Below, piece by piece: positions 1 through 11,198 of a stretch of 64,000 bases of DNA. Within the stretch, counting starts at the first letter, position 1, and the number at the start of each line of letters is the position of its first letter. The notes beneath the pieces were generated by a model. It did no database searches. It saw nothing but the letters and a program-made list of their open reading frames with translations, and was not told where the DNA came from. The stretch comes from Arachis hypogaea (taxonomy: Eukaryota; Streptophyta; Magnoliopsida; Fabales; Fabaceae): contig NC_092050.1 of the NCBI RefSeq assembly GCF_003086295.3, positions 147,938,699-148,002,698 of the forward strand, in the 5' to 3' direction. A program made the position numbers and the translations under genes.

Positions 1-483
1 TCACTGGTCCCCGGGTAGTTCTCCCCGGGTAGTTCTCCCCGGCTCGTCATTCTCCCGACGGGCGTCCTCTTCGCCTCTGTTCGACGCACGTCGTCTCTCG
101 TGTCGGGCGTAAATGATGGGGTCCCGACTTCTTCTTCTGGCTCATCCCCGTCCCCCCGTGCTCTCCGACTCGTATTGGGGGCTGGGTGAGCGCCTCGAGC
201 GGCTCCTTGAACGGGAGCGGGTGGGGCTCCGCTCCGGGGTGCGTTGGTCGCGTTCTCTTTCGGCTAGCCGGCGTTCTAAGTCTTGCATCCTATGGCGCAA
301 CTCTTGCGTTATCCTGGCGTGGTTGTCGCCAGTTCCTCCGAAGGGGCGTCTTTCGTGAGTCTGCGTCATGTCCCTTGGAGGCGACCTCTGCTGTTGCCGA
401 GTTTCTGTCGAAACGGCGCCTCCCCCAAGCACGGGAGGCGCGGCCTCGCTGCCAGTCCCAGTCTGGACTAGTACGAAGTCCAT
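1..483 (-). pseudogene. Ty3-gypsy gag, N-terminal part, broken
   Basis: The reading frame starts at an ATG at 481-483, 28 bases inside the LTR. It encodes a hydrophilic protein with a charged, probably coiled-coil segment (many E/R/L, around residues 55-75) followed by an Arg/Ser-rich stretch. This layout is usual at the N-terminus of plant Ty3-gypsy Gag. A TGA at 142-144 interrupts it, but the same frame continues with the same Arg/Glu-rich character to the window edge, so I read the stop as a nonsense mutation (compatible with CGA to TGA decay). The Gag core, zinc knuckle and pol lie outside the window. Expected role: capsid-like particle protein of the retrotransposon; this copy cannot make it. 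The forward open frames over the same bases are shadows of this GC-rich frame. Confidence 0.7.
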
Positions 484-494
484 GGACGAGCCTC

Positions 495-511
495 CCCACA
501 GACGGCGCCAA
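495..511 (-). other. Primer binding site of the minus-strand gypsy element
   Basis: Read on the minus strand, the bases next to the LTR are TTGGCGCCGTCTGTGGG. This is the common plant gypsy primer-binding sequence where a tRNA primes minus-strand DNA synthesis. It fixes the LTR at 512-910 as the 5' LTR of a minus-strand element. Confidence 0.75.
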
Positions 512-910
512 TGTTCGGTAGGTCGGTTACTGGACGGTTCAGGTCAGGATCAGGGGTGAAGGAAGGGGCTCGTCTGATCACGGACTTTCGGTCCGAGAGC
601 ACGAGGTCCCGAGCACTTCGTGTGAGGGGGGTGCCACCTGCAAAGACACTCCGACGCTCTTGTCAGAATACGTGCCGGCGGAATGAATGTGGCGTAGGGA
701 TGTGACGTACCTTGGGGGAAGAGCCAGTCTTCCCCTTATATACATGTCAGTGTTGGGCCCCTCTGGAGGGCAGGCTCATATTCCCAAGGACGCTGTCCCA
801 TAGCTATGGGAGAGCCGTACGGGACGCGTGTCCGGGTCGGTTGAGAGGCGTGTAGTCGGGCCGGGTGGAGCTCGGGTCGGATTGACCCGCGGGAATCCAA
901 GGCCGTAACA
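512..910 (-). repeat. 5' LTR of minus-strand Ty3-gypsy element
   Basis: On the minus strand the 399-bp unit begins TGTTACGGCC and ends ACCGAACA, so it has the canonical TG...CA ends. It is GC-rich, unlike the AT-rich flank starting at 911, and a primer binding site follows it directly. A TATA box (TATATAAG, minus strand) lies at 735-742, giving U3-R-U5 in the expected order. The partner LTR and the target duplication are outside the window; the five bases outside the LTR are ttaaa. Confidence 0.8.
735..742 (-). promoter_or_regulatory. TATA box within LTR
   Basis: TATATAAG on the minus strand, about 220 bp upstream of the end of the LTR. It is the likely core promoter of the retroelement. Confidence 0.55.
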
Positions 911-3003
911 TTAAATAATAATAATACATGAATAATATAAAAATGTATAAAAAATTGAACATGTTATAAGTATAATTATAAATATAATAATAAAATAATA
1001 ATATTAGATCACATTGTGCGGTTTGGATTGGATCGGATCGGTTATGAAAAGTAGATCTAAAATTCGATCCGATCTAGCGGTTTGCAAAAAATAGAATCCA
1101 ATCAAATTCAAATTAGTGCGATTTTAATCGGTTTTCGATTTGAATTAGATTGAATGAACAGTTTAATTTGAATCGATTTGGATTTGAACACCCCTAATAC
1201 AGAAAGTGTCTTGTACAACAATAACAACACTCAAATATACTTCCGAAAACTAGTAGTAATTAGAGTAAATTAAATTTACCATAAATAATTGAACATGTAT
1301 TTTTTTTTTTAAATAGACTCTAAAATCCAACCTAATAAACATTGACAAAAAATTGACAGAATTTTTCTTAATAAATTAATAACTTTTAAATAATACTTAA
1401 ATTTTTATATTACAAACATTTAAAACGCTTATCACTTTCACTTTTATTTTTCTCCAAAATCCCATTTCTCAAACACAACTTTCAGAAATACCCGGAGGCC
1501 ATCAGGAGGTCTTGATGAAGGAAGAGGCTAGAACAAACAATAAATAATAATAAAAAAACTCATTTAATTTAGAGAACTCGCCTTCTATCATAAATGCCAA
1601 ATAATTTAGATTTTATTTTCTTCTGAGTTAGATATCAGTCAGACTACATTAATATGGTTTTTCCATTCCCCAAGTACATTATAATAATAGTTCTCATAGT
1701 TTGGCAAACAAGATTCCGAATGAAATTAGTGGGAATAAATTTATATATGAGGCCATGAGCTAAAGTAGAAAGTCAACAGATAGAACAGCACTTATAGCAT
1801 CCAACCAATAATACTAATATTAGAAACTCCAACCGTACCAACCAGCAAAAGATGATAATGGATACTGCCTATCCTTTTGGCCTCTTAAGTTTTAACCATT
1901 AACTAAGCATCTTTTATTTATTATTATTATGTGCTATCTTAAATCATAAACCTTAGCTGAATTATTGTCACTCATTTTTTTATTGTCTTTAATTTATCCA
2001 CCACTAGATTAATATGAAATTAAAGATAGTCATTAATTTCAGCCAATTAGTGAACTACCTACATAGTCAATAATGATATAGCCATGTACACACGTATCTA
2101 CTAATAGTTAGTAGACCTACCTGGGTTATTATATTTTTTTTCTCACAGTATTTTTGCAAAGTGATAAATTAGAGACTAATTTACTACGAATTTGAGTTTT
2201 ATATAAAAATCTTGTAACTAATTAGTAAATTATTAAATGTATAAAATAAAATTTAAACTTTTAATATCTACTTAAATAAATGAGTAATCTAATCATTCGA
2301 TCAACCGAATTTAGTTACCTGCGTTATTATATAGATAGAAAGGAAAGAATTAGTGGTGGTGTAGCCAAGTATTCTTTTCTTGGAGCTTATGCTTCAGCAT
2401 TGAATATAATGTGAATTAATATATTTAAAGGAAATTAAAGGTGTTTTGTTCAATCAATGGCCAAATTAGCGACACTATTTCTGCTTTGGGCAAGGAATGG
2501 ATCTTATCACTTTGCCCGAATGGAAAGAAGCAATCAGCACATGATTAATTATCCTAACAATAAAATATTAGGTATCCATAGCATTATAGATTTCTGGGGT
2601 CCGTAGAATCCTGTATAATATTATATTATATTCTCACCCCTCCAAATAAACTATTTGTATACATATATAGTAACAAACATACACTACTATATAGAAATAA
2701 AAAATACTAGATGGTGAACACAAATTTGAAAAATCAACACTTCCTATTAAAGAAGGTATGGAGAAGGCAACCCTTTAATTAACTTTGATTTTGTTCGAAC
2801 CATCAAAACTTCTTGTTTGCTTGTGGATATGACCACACGTAACCACCACTCATTATGTTGTGTAATGTGTGTATATAATTAATAGTGCTTTGTTTACTTT
2901 AATTTGTTGTTAGATTAATTATTCTAGGGATGGTAATATAAGAAAGTCGGGATGCGAGATAATATCTTATTTTCCATTCCATATCATGGAATTTTTCTTC
3001 ATG
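911..3003. other. AT-rich intergenic stretch with a hAT end remnant
   Basis: No coding region is seen. At about 1014-1196 there is a stretch rich in GGATTGGATCGG and GATTCAAAT-type words that ends GAACACCCCTA. That is the terminal signature of plant hAT elements (compare 36865-36874). The matching left end is not visible, so this is a truncated remnant. The rest is low-complexity AT-rich DNA. Confidence 0.5.
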
Positions 3004-3008
3004 ATTCT

Positions 3009-3456
3009 TGATACGCCACCATTATCCTCGGTCGACCGAAAAGTTCGGCACGTGGGCAACTAAGTTCGGTCCCGCATTAGCCGTTCGGAATACTCGGCAC
3101 GTGAGCAGATAAGCTCGGCCTCATCCATTCAAAGAAATAAGAAACATGCTCAAACAAATTTAATCACAAAAACAGAATATCATAACCAACCTACAAACTA
3201 GGACTTATCCACAACAGATAAAAACAACTCCTATAAAACCAAACTAATATCCTCGGTTAGGTCTCAGGTTCCATTCTCAGTCTTCATACTTACTTCATTA
3301 CTCTCACTCGAGATTATCACTAACTTGAGCGTCGGAGTATCTTTTGCAGGTATTCCCGCCGCGGTGTTCATTCCAGGCCGACGTATAGCTCTTCCTCTCC
3401 GACAGACGCTTGCTCGGAGTCGCTAAGCTCGGCCACCCCAGTGGCAGGACGAAACA
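3009..3456 (+). repeat. 5' LTR (448 bp)
   Basis: Begins TGATACGCCACC and ends GACGAAACA. A TATAAAA box is at 3232-3238. Words of the type CTCGGCACGTGGGC and AAGCTCGGCC recur in it. It matches the unit at 5653-6100 along its whole length. Confidence 0.93.
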
Positions 3457-3457
3457 C

Positions 3458-3475
3458 TTGGCGCCCACCGTGGGG
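3458..3475 (+). other. Primer binding site
   Basis: TTGGCGCCCACCGTGGGG, one base after the LTR end, is a typical plant gypsy primer binding site and sets the element on the plus strand. Confidence 0.8.
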
Positions 3476-3550
3476 CCGGAGTACATCTAACCCCACTTTT
3501 TCCTTCGTTTAGTCTTCTACTCTATTTTGCAGGATTCCCGATCCTCGAAC

Positions 3551-4351
3551 ATGGCTGACAAGGAAAGTCCACAACTCTCACAGGACGACCTCTTGGCTCG
3601 AATCGCCGAGCTTCAGGCGGAAGTACGAAGAATAGCCGAGCTGTCTACACAAAACAATAGAGAAAGCTCCAAAGGCTCGGCTCAAGGCGCTGCAGACCCT
3701 TTAAACATCGTCCCGCCAAAGGAGAAGCTCACCCTCGACAACCCCTTCTCCGAGAAGATCACAAATTACCATATGCCAAAAAATTTTACGCTGCCCACCG
3801 CACTGGAGCCATACAAGGGGTTCGACGACCCCCGAGCCCACGTGAAGAAGTTCCAATCAATGATGTTCTTCAACGGCCCTAACAATGAGCCCGTTCTCTG
3901 CCGAGCATTCCCCACCTACCTCGATGGTGCTGCGTTACTCTGGTTTTCTAAACTTTCTGCAGGTTCAATTTCCTCCTTTGAGGATCTCGCCAGATCATTC
4001 ATTGATTATTTTGCTGCATCAAGAATTTACGTCCATGGATCAGACTACCTAGGCACAATCAAACAAGAACAACACGAAGGTCTAAAAGACTACATGACCC
4101 GATTTGCCGAAGCCACTATGGAGATTCCAGACTTAGACCCCGCAGTCCACCTACATGCAATCAAGACCGGCCTCCGACCCGAAAAATTTTGAGAAACAAT
4201 TGCAATAACCAAACTAAAGTCACTTAAGGAGTTCAGAGAAAGGGCCACGGGCCAGATGGAAATAGAAGAGCTAAGACAAGCTCGGCAGATCAATAAACCA
4301 ATTCAATCAAAAGAAGATGACCAGAAGGATCTTTGTGAATCAATAAATTGA
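3551..4351 (+). pseudogene. Gag of gypsy-type element, interrupted
   Basis: The frame begins at ATG 3551, 95 bases after the LTR. It encodes a short coiled-coil-like N-terminus (around residues 8-35) and then the conserved plant retrotransposon Gag core. Landmarks are the motif ending LEPYKGFDDPRAHVKKF, the segment around AALLWFSKL, and the region YMTRFAEATMEI. A TGA at 4190-4192 stops it, but the same frame carries on with Gag-like charged sequence to a second TGA at 4349-4351. No zinc knuckle or protease follows. It would normally form the particle that packages element RNA. Given the stop, this copy probably makes at most a 213-residue truncated product. Confidence 0.85.
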
Positions 4352-4636
4352 TCGGCAAGAGACTTATACCCTTCAAGCACTACTAGGCAAAGAACTATGG
4401 CTCGAAGATGTACTTTTTTTTCACTCACACGACTTTTTTCTACACCGGATTTTGCTTGGAGAGCTTTTTAATGAGGCACTTTCATCCTATATCTTTTATA
4501 TTAAGAGGGTAATTCTCAATAAAGAGTATATTATTTTTAACTTCATCATTCTTTATTTTTATCTATGCCTTTAGTTCAGCTATTGTTTACGCTCTACACA
4601 TATTATGGCAAACTAATATTAAAGTCGGCATACAAA

Positions 4637-4860
4637 AACAAACCGACAGTTATAAGTCGGAACCAATCTAACAAATCAGCAACCATAAGTCGGAGTCAAT
4701 ACAACAAGCCAACACCTATAAGTTGGAATCAATCCAAACAAACCGACACCTATAAGTCGGAATCACTCCAAACAAATTGATGATTATAAGTTTGAATCAA
4801 TCAAAGCAAACCGACACCTATAAGTCGGCACCATTCCAACAAACAATCATCTATAAGCTT
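4637..4860 (+). repeat. Short tandem repeats inside the gypsy element
   Basis: At least six imperfect copies of a ~35-bp unit containing CCTATAAGTCGGAATCAATC and AAACAAACCGACA. They lie between the gag remnant and the 3' LTR, where variable tandem repeats are common in plant gypsy elements. No function can be assigned. Confidence 0.7.
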
Positions 4861-5652
4861 GTTCAAAAATATATTGAAATAAGCAACCCATTTTCCCATG
4901 ACAAACTTGTCCAATTTTATTTTCAAGATTATTAGGTTGATCTTGGGGGCTAATCCTCATATCTCCGAATTATAACACAACCGCATCTCTTCTATATCCT
5001 GCCGAGTTATACCTCAAAAGCTCAACATGCTTCTCTTAAAAATAAACAGGTCAAGCTTGGAGGTTATGATCCGGTCACTATAACTCGGCGAATACAAGCT
5101 ATAATTCGGAGATTAGGTCTAATCTATCCTTATAAGTCGGCCACGTAAGCTATAGCTCGGCCACTTGCAAATTCAAAACAGAGCAGTTCGTGATCCATCC
5201 GTATAAGTCGGCCGCATGTGCTATAACTCGGCCACGTGCAGCAAATTCAAAAAGAGAACGGTTACTTGTTAAGAACCCTAAAAAGACCTTTTCAAAGAAG
5301 TCACAAAATGATTCTCTGCGAGATTCTCGGACTCATGGTACATAACGTATACCTCGGCTATCATAACAAACGTGTACCTCAGCACAAAACAAAATCAAAT
5401 AATAACAACCCGCAAAATCCGGACGAGCTATGTAAAGCTCGGAACCACAGCGAACAAGTCAAACGTTATCCTTATGGATAACTTCGGAAAAACCGGAGAA
5501 TCCCGAAACTAACTCAAACTAAGCAACCTCAAACGCCTATATAAACAGATGTAAGGAGCATATACGACAACAACTCAGCGACCGAGGATTGCGGCATTCC
5601 TGGTTCGAAAGCTCGCCTTAGTCCTGTCCAAACCAAGGCAAGCTTGGGGCTA

Positions 5653-6100
5653 TGATACGTCACCCTTATCCTCGGTCGACAGAAAAGCTCGGCACGTGGG
5701 CAACTAAGCTCGGTCCCGCATCAGCCGCCCGTAATACTCGGCACGTGAGCAGATAAGCTCGGCCTCACCCATTCGAAGAAATAGGAAACATGCTCAAACA
5801 AACTTAATCGTCAAAACAGAATATCATAACCAACCTACAAACTAGGACTTATTCACAACAGGTAAAAACAACTCCTATAAAACCAAGCTAATATCCTCGG
5901 TTAGGTCTCAGGTTCCATTCTCAGTCTTCATACTTACTTCATTACTCTCACTCGAGATTATCACTAACTTGAGCGTCGGAGTATCTTTTGCAGGTATTCC
6001 CGCCGCGGTGTTCGTTCCAAGCCGACGTATAGCTCTTCCTCTCCGACAGACGCTTGCTCGGAGTTGTTAAGCTCGGCCACTCCAGTGCCAGGACGAAACA
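5653..6100 (+). repeat. 3' LTR (448 bp)
   Basis: Same length and ends as the 5' LTR, with about 25 substitutions. It is preceded by a purine-rich AAGCTTGGGGCT, the likely polypurine tract, and followed by the duplication ATTCT. Confidence 0.93.
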
Positions 6101-6105
6101 ATTCT

Positions 6106-7019
6106 CATTCTCGTTTTTCATGTTAGAAAAGTTCTTTTTTTCATCCTTATTTTTTGTAGAGAAATATACTCTTATGGAGTCCTTACGTTGTTTATTCATT
6201 TTAATATAAAAATTACACTAATTTTATTATAATTAAGATAAAAATAAATTTAATATTTTTTCAATTATATCGTATAATAAAAATAATAAAAGTCAAATAC
6301 TCAAATCTTAATTGAAGTATATAATATAATTTTGAAAAAAAATATTATAAATACTAAATAATTTATATTTAAAATATTTTTCAATCTTCAAGCGAACATT
6401 AATATCTTTATCATAAAAAGTAGTATAGCTATTATTTTTACCCGACTACATGGCAACTTTTTTTTTCTTTTTATTACCTTGGTTTAATATATACTAAATT
6501 AAACTAATATATAACTGTTTTCGGATGCCACCCTTCCGGGATAGAGAATAGAGTACTATCCCTATTTTAAAATTCTCCATAGGAAGATCTTTATTCCCGT
6601 CCTTATTTTTACGTGATAATTTTTGTTTGAGTAATAATAGAAAGATAATAATACGAAATTATTTTATTTAATTTAATATTTATAATTTTATATATGTAGT
6701 ATTTATAATTATATATTTATTATATTCAGAAATATTTATTTATTTTAATAATAATTAATAAATATAAAATAAAAAATTTGGACTACTTTAAATTAATTTT
6801 TATTATCTTTTAAACATTTTTATTTTTACCTTCATTACATCTTCAGGTATTTTTACGTATAACTATGTTTATATATCATCATTGTTATTCGAAAAATCAG
6901 TAAAGTTTAACATTTAAATCATTTAATTAACCAAGTTCAATCAAATTGCTATAATTTAATTTATCTTTATGTATTATTATTTTTAACAAACTTTTGATTT
7001 AAAGTGTAAATATACATAT
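6106..7019. other. AT-rich stretch without recognised genes
   Basis: Low-complexity AT-rich DNA. The bases at about 6530-6600 (GGATGCCACCCTTCC, then gggata-type words) and at 2925-2945 (TAGGGATGGTAATA) look loosely like two ends of a hAT MITE into which the gypsy element inserted, but the target duplication does not match, so this is not called. Confidence 0.4.
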
Positions 7020-7330
7020 GCATTTTCTGTATTCTTTTCATTTTATGTAGGGAAAATATGAGGAGCCAATGGAATATTTATACCATGTGTACAATGGAGG
7101 TTTATGAAGTATTAAAGATATAATCATTAGTGTTACCTTTTCCCATCAGCTGAAACTTTTGGGATGAGTGGTATTATGACATGGTATTAGAACGCTAGAT
7201 CCGAAAAGAGTTTAAGTTTTTGGGAAGATGTTTATTATTTCGAGTACTCAGATGGTTATTTTAGATGGTATCAGGATGTTCATTTTGTAACTCAATAACT
7301 TATTGTACACATTGTACAAATAGTCCATTG
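7020..7330 (+). repeat. LTR and primer-site remnant (copia or TRIM type)
   Basis: A TGGTATTAGAACGCTAGA stretch starts at 7182, right after a segment ending TTATGACA. This resembles the plant initiator-Met primer site TGGTATCAGAGC following an LTR. Downstream, TTGTACACATTGTACAAAT (about 7301) also has the look of an LTR start. No coding sequence remains, and the borders are guesses. Confidence 0.35.
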
Positions 7331-7536
7331 TCTCTCTAGCGGGATCCTTTTATGTATTCTCTTCATCATCGTCTACTTCATTTTCTCTTTTTTTTTCTCT
7401 TTTATTGTCTCATCGTCACTACCACCACCTCCATCTCCTTCTCTTCTTTTTTTTCTCATTTAAATTTTTTCGATCTCCTCCTTCTTTTTTTCTCTTCTTC
7501 CTACTCCTCCTCCATCATCATTATTATTATCGTCGT

Positions 7537-7538
<2 letters not shown>

Positions 7539-7622
<84 letters not shown>
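7539..7622. repeat. (TA)42 microsatellite
   Basis: 84 bases of uninterrupted TA. It sits between a pyrimidine-rich tract (7330-7538) and a purine-rich tract (7623-7680), so open frames across it are artefacts of simple sequence. Confidence 0.98.
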
Positions 7623-7625
<3 letters not shown>

Positions 7626-7639
7626 AGAAAAAAGAAAGA

Positions 7640-9085
7640 AAGAAATAAAGAAAAACAAAAGAAAGAAAAAAATATAATATTAAAGAAGATATTTTTGTGT
7701 TTTTGTAAAAAAATTTGGTGTAAAAACTAAGAAATTTATGTGTTGTTATTAGGAACGTTTGTTGTATTTGTATTCTAATAAATTTTGTATAATTCAAAAC
7801 TCTTCCTCTTTTTCCTCTTCATTTTTTGCTGCTTCTTCTTCTTCTTTTTCATCATCTTATTATCCTTTTTTTTATTCATCTTTTTCTTCTTGTTTTATCT
7901 TCTCAAGTTCTTCTTGTTTTACTCTCTTAACAAAAATAAAAACAAAAAATCAAATAAAGAAAAAAAATACATAATGCTACAAAATTACTAGAAAGACGAT
8001 AAACCTACATTCATTCAACTAAAAGAAAGAAAGAAATAAGAAAAAAAAAAAGAAAAAAGTGGAGCATTAAAGAAAACATTTTTTGTGCATTTATAGCAAA
8101 ATTTCAGTATAAAAACTAAGAAATTTATGTATTACTATTAAGAAATTTTGGTGTAGTTTTATTCTGATAAGTTCTTTATAATTCAAAAATCTTCCTCTTA
8201 CTCCTCCTCATCTTCTGCTATTTTTTTTTCTTCTTTTTATCATCATTATCCTCTTTTTTCTTCTTATTCATCTTTTTTTCTTCTTTTACCTTGTCAAATT
8301 TCTTCTTGTTTTACTCTCTTAATAAGAATAAAAAATAAAAAATAAAAAATATATAATGCTGTAAAATTACTAGAAAGAATATGAACCTATATTCATTCGA
8401 CTAAAACAAAAAAAGAAATAAGAAAAAAATAAAAAATATAGCATTAAAGAAAACATTTTTGTACTTTTGTGATAAAATTTAGGTATAAAAACTAAGAAAT
8501 TTATGTGTTATTGTTAAGAAATTTCAGTGTATTTATATTTTAATAAGTTCTGCATAATTCAAAATCATTTCTCTTCCTCTTCCTCATCTTCTGCTGCAAC
8601 TTCTTCTTATTTTTTTTCATCATTATCATCATCTTTTTCTTCTTATTTTATCTTCTCAAGTTTCTTCTTATTTTACTCTCTTAACAAAAAAATCAAACAA
8701 AGAAGAAAAAGAAACATATAATGCTGCAAAATTACTAGGAAGAAAATAAACCTACATTCATTTAACTAAAAGAAAAAAGAAGTAAAGAAAAAAAATAAGA
8801 AAAAAATACAGCATTAAAGAAGACATTTTTGTGCTTTTGTAGTAAAATTTAGGTGTAAAAACTAAGAAATTTATGTGTTATTGTTCAGAAATTTCGGTGT
8901 ATTTTTATTCTGATAAGTTCTGCATAATTCAAAACTCTTCCTCTTCCGTTTTCTTTTTCTCATCTTTTGCTGCTTCTTCTTCTTCTTCATCATCTTTTTC
9001 TTATTTCATTTTTTCATAATTCTTCTTATTTCATTCTCTTAAGAAGAATAAAATAAAAAAGAAGAAAAAAAAATCAATGCTGCAA
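7640..9085. repeat. Four-copy tandem repeat, unit about 375 bp
   Basis: The word AAGAAATTTATG recurs at 7729, 8118, 8494 and 8854, a spacing of 389, 376 and 360 bp. Each unit contains, in order, this core, the phrase ATAATTCAAAA, a long CTTCCTCTTCCTC-type pyrimidine tract, then AATGCTGCAAAATTACTAG, and a purine-rich AAAGAAATAAG tract. Copies differ mainly by length changes in the simple tracts. The many short frames rich in S, F and K here are compositional artefacts. Confidence 0.85.
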
Positions 9086-9384
9086 AATTACTAGGAAAAA
9101 AATGAGGAAAAGAAAAATCGCAGCAACAACAGCAGCAATAAATGAATGAAGAAGAAAAGAAAACACGCGAAGGAGAAGAAGGAATGCGAAAAAGAAGAAG
9201 GAAGAGCTCGGAGAAAAAGAAGGAACGTGAAGAAGAAGAAGGATATGTTTGCATTAGTGAAGCACGCACGCGTGTGTACACGCTATGTGTAATGAAGTGG
9301 TTTTTATTGGGTTGGGATCAACTTGGTTAGATTTAGTTGCCAAAAAGACTTGGATGTGTAGTGGGACGGTTCTAAAATTATACT
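9086..9384. other. Purine-rich end of the tandem array and flank
   Basis: GAAGAAGAA-rich DNA with GCAGCAACAACAGCAGCAAT at about 9118-9139. This is roughly the reverse complement of the GCTGC/CTTCTTC tracts inside the repeat units, so the array may end in an inverted copy. No gene is recognised. Confidence 0.4.
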
Positions 9385-9580
9385 AATTAAAAAAATTAAT
9401 TTTGATGTATTGACGGTGTAAAATATTTTATAGAGTTATACAATCTCATCCGTTTTTTTGAATAACCATTCACGCGATTAATGTAAAAAGTAATTATTTT
9501 TGTTGTTGTGATATTATGTAATTGAATATACGTGTAAAATTATTTTATATTACCGTGCATCAAAATAAAATTTAAAAAAA
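9385..9580. mobile_element. MITE-like inverted repeat
   Basis: Left arm has AATTTTGATGTATTGACGGT and GTGTAAAATATTTTATA. The right arm near 9530-9575 carries their imperfect reverse complement (GTGTAAAATTATTTTATA, GTGCATCAAAATAAAATT). This pattern is common for short legume MITEs. No clean target duplication is seen. Confidence 0.45.
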
Positions 9581-9599
9581 AATTGATTTTTTGGGAGAG

Positions 9600-10116
9600 A
9601 GATGGGACTATTGATAATATAAAATTAAAACTTTATTAATTAAATTAATAAAAAATTAGAATTTAAGATATATGATTTTTTAGTTAATATTTTTATTGAA
9701 ATTAAAAATAGGATAAAATTAAATCTCTAGAAATAATATTGATATCTATGAAACTTAAGAGGATGAATAAAAAAAGTTTTGGACCAATGGGGAGCAGGCA
9801 CGAGGCGAGAGAGTTGTATTGTTTATGGACCAGACACCAGAGAAACCACCACATCAACTCCAAAAAGTAAAAATGCCTTAAAAAAGCGAATCACAGTTGC
9901 GAGCGCACGAATCTAAGGCACTGTTTGGCTGGACAAGTTCCTTTTTCAGTTCTCTCTCTTTTCTTTTCTATCTTTGTTATTATTTGTTTATTGTTTAATA
10001 GTGGTCTTTCACTTTTCTACCCTCACACTCTCACGTGCCGCGCGTGTCCACCTCCATCTCTATTCTCTCGGCTTCCTTTTGCCTTTTCGGCTCATTATGT
10101 GTTATGTATAGCCGAT
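9600..10116. other. Intergenic stretch, no gene recognised
   Basis: AT-rich to about 9780, then a moderately GC-rich, lower-repetition segment (9780-10100) including CTCACGTGCCGCGCG near 10030. This part is not obviously transposon-derived and could be an old promoter or gene relic. No reading frame is recognisable. Confidence 0.35.
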
Positions 10117-10613
10117 TAAATTAGTCTATGAAAAATAAATTATTTTTTAAATTTATTTTTAAAAAATTTTATTAATTAAATTAGTCTCTTAAAAAATATA
10201 AATTAATTATTTTTATTTTTTAATTATTTTGTTAATAATTTTTATCTACAATTAATGATATAGAATATTAACTGATAATATAAATGATACTTAACATGTT
10301 CAATTCGACACTAAATAAATATCTTTATAAAAATTTATTAATTTAATCATTCAATTATATTGAAATTAGAGTTTATATAATTAAAAAATAACTAAATTAA
10401 TATATTTTTATAAATATATTTGGTCAACATCTAATTAAATATATTAAGTATCATATATATTATTAATTAATATTTTATATCATTAGTCATTAATAAAAAT
10501 TATTAATAAAATAAAAAATAAAATAATTAATTTATAATTTTAAAAAATTAATTTAATTAAAAAAATATTTTAAAAATAATTAAAAAAAAAACTCTTTTTC
10601 AAAGATTAATTTA
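10117..10613. mobile_element. Foldback (long inverted repeat) MITE
   Basis: Two arms of about 240 bp are imperfect reverse complements meeting near 10362. The left arm begins TAAATTAGTCTATGAAAAA and the right arm ends TTTTTCAAAGATTAATTTA. It has no coding capacity and is extremely AT-rich. No target duplication is recognised. Long-arm elements of this shape are usually Mutator-related. Confidence 0.7.
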
Positions 10614-10660
10614 CTGTTAATCCTTTCAAGTGCTAATGAATTATCATTGTTGAATAACTT

Positions 10661-11198
10661 GACTAAATTTTTATTTTGGTCCTTGAGGATTATCCATTTT
10701 GGTTTTCGAAATTTAAACCTATCTATACGGTCCTCCAGATTTAAGTTCAGGCACCAATGTGGTCCTTCGACTCTTTTCGACGATGATTAGACAAACGAAA
10801 TGCTGAGATGGCACCCTCTTTGTCACGTTGGATGATGAGTAAACGACGTCGTTTACCCTTAGCATCCAAACAAGTCATAAATGTCGTCGTTTTGTATAAG
10901 AAGGGAGAAGAAATGATGGAGACCCAAAATAAAGAATTCTTCTTTTTCTCTACCTCCACTATTCTTCATTTCTGACTTGTTTGGGCGCTAAGAGTAAACG
11001 ATGTTATTTACTCATCATTCAACGTAGTAGGGAGGGTGCCATCTCAACACTCCGTTTGCCTAGTCATCGCCGGAAAAAGTCGAGGGACTATATTAATGTC
11101 CAGACTTAAATCTGGAGGACTAGTATAGATAATTTTAAATTTTGAGAACCAAATTAAATAATCACGTGAATTTTAGGGACCAAAATAAGTATTTAGTC
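10661..11198. mobile_element. MULE/MITE with ~220-bp terminal inverted repeats
   Basis: The left arm (10661 to about 10885) and the right arm (about 10970 to 11198) are imperfect reverse complements. Landmarks are GACTAAAT at both tips, TATTTTGGTCCTTGAGG, CTCCAGATTTAAGT, GCTGAGATGGCACCCTC and GTAAACGACGTCGTTTAC. About 85 bp separate the arms. There is no transposase. A convincing 9-bp target duplication is not visible, perhaps through decay. The short minus-strand frame across the left arm is a by-product. Confidence 0.75.

Larger units (their letters stand above)
3009..6100 (+). mobile_element. Complete, coding-poor Ty3-gypsy-type LTR retrotransposon
   Basis: The element spans 3092 bp, bounded by two 448-bp direct LTRs and flanked by a perfect 5-bp target duplication ATTCT at 3004-3008 and 6101-6105. 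In order it holds the 5' LTR, a primer binding site, a gag frame with an internal stop, a stretch without coding capacity that includes ~35-bp tandem repeats, and the 3' LTR. No protease, reverse transcriptase, RNase H or integrase can be found, so it is non-autonomous (LARD-like or internally deleted) and must have used enzymes of a relative. I count about 25 differences between the LTRs (roughly 5-6%), so the insertion is not recent. Confidence 0.93.

Noticed and set aside
2925..6545. hAT MITE interrupted by the 3.1-kb gypsy element
   Set aside because: TAGGGATGGTAATA and GATGCCACCCTT look like hAT ends, but the flanking 8 bases do not match and the inner sequences do not pair convincingly.
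7352..9330. Ser/Phe- and Lys/Glu-rich open frames as genes
   Set aside because: They arise from simple CT, GA and TA tracts on both strands and encode only low-complexity peptides.
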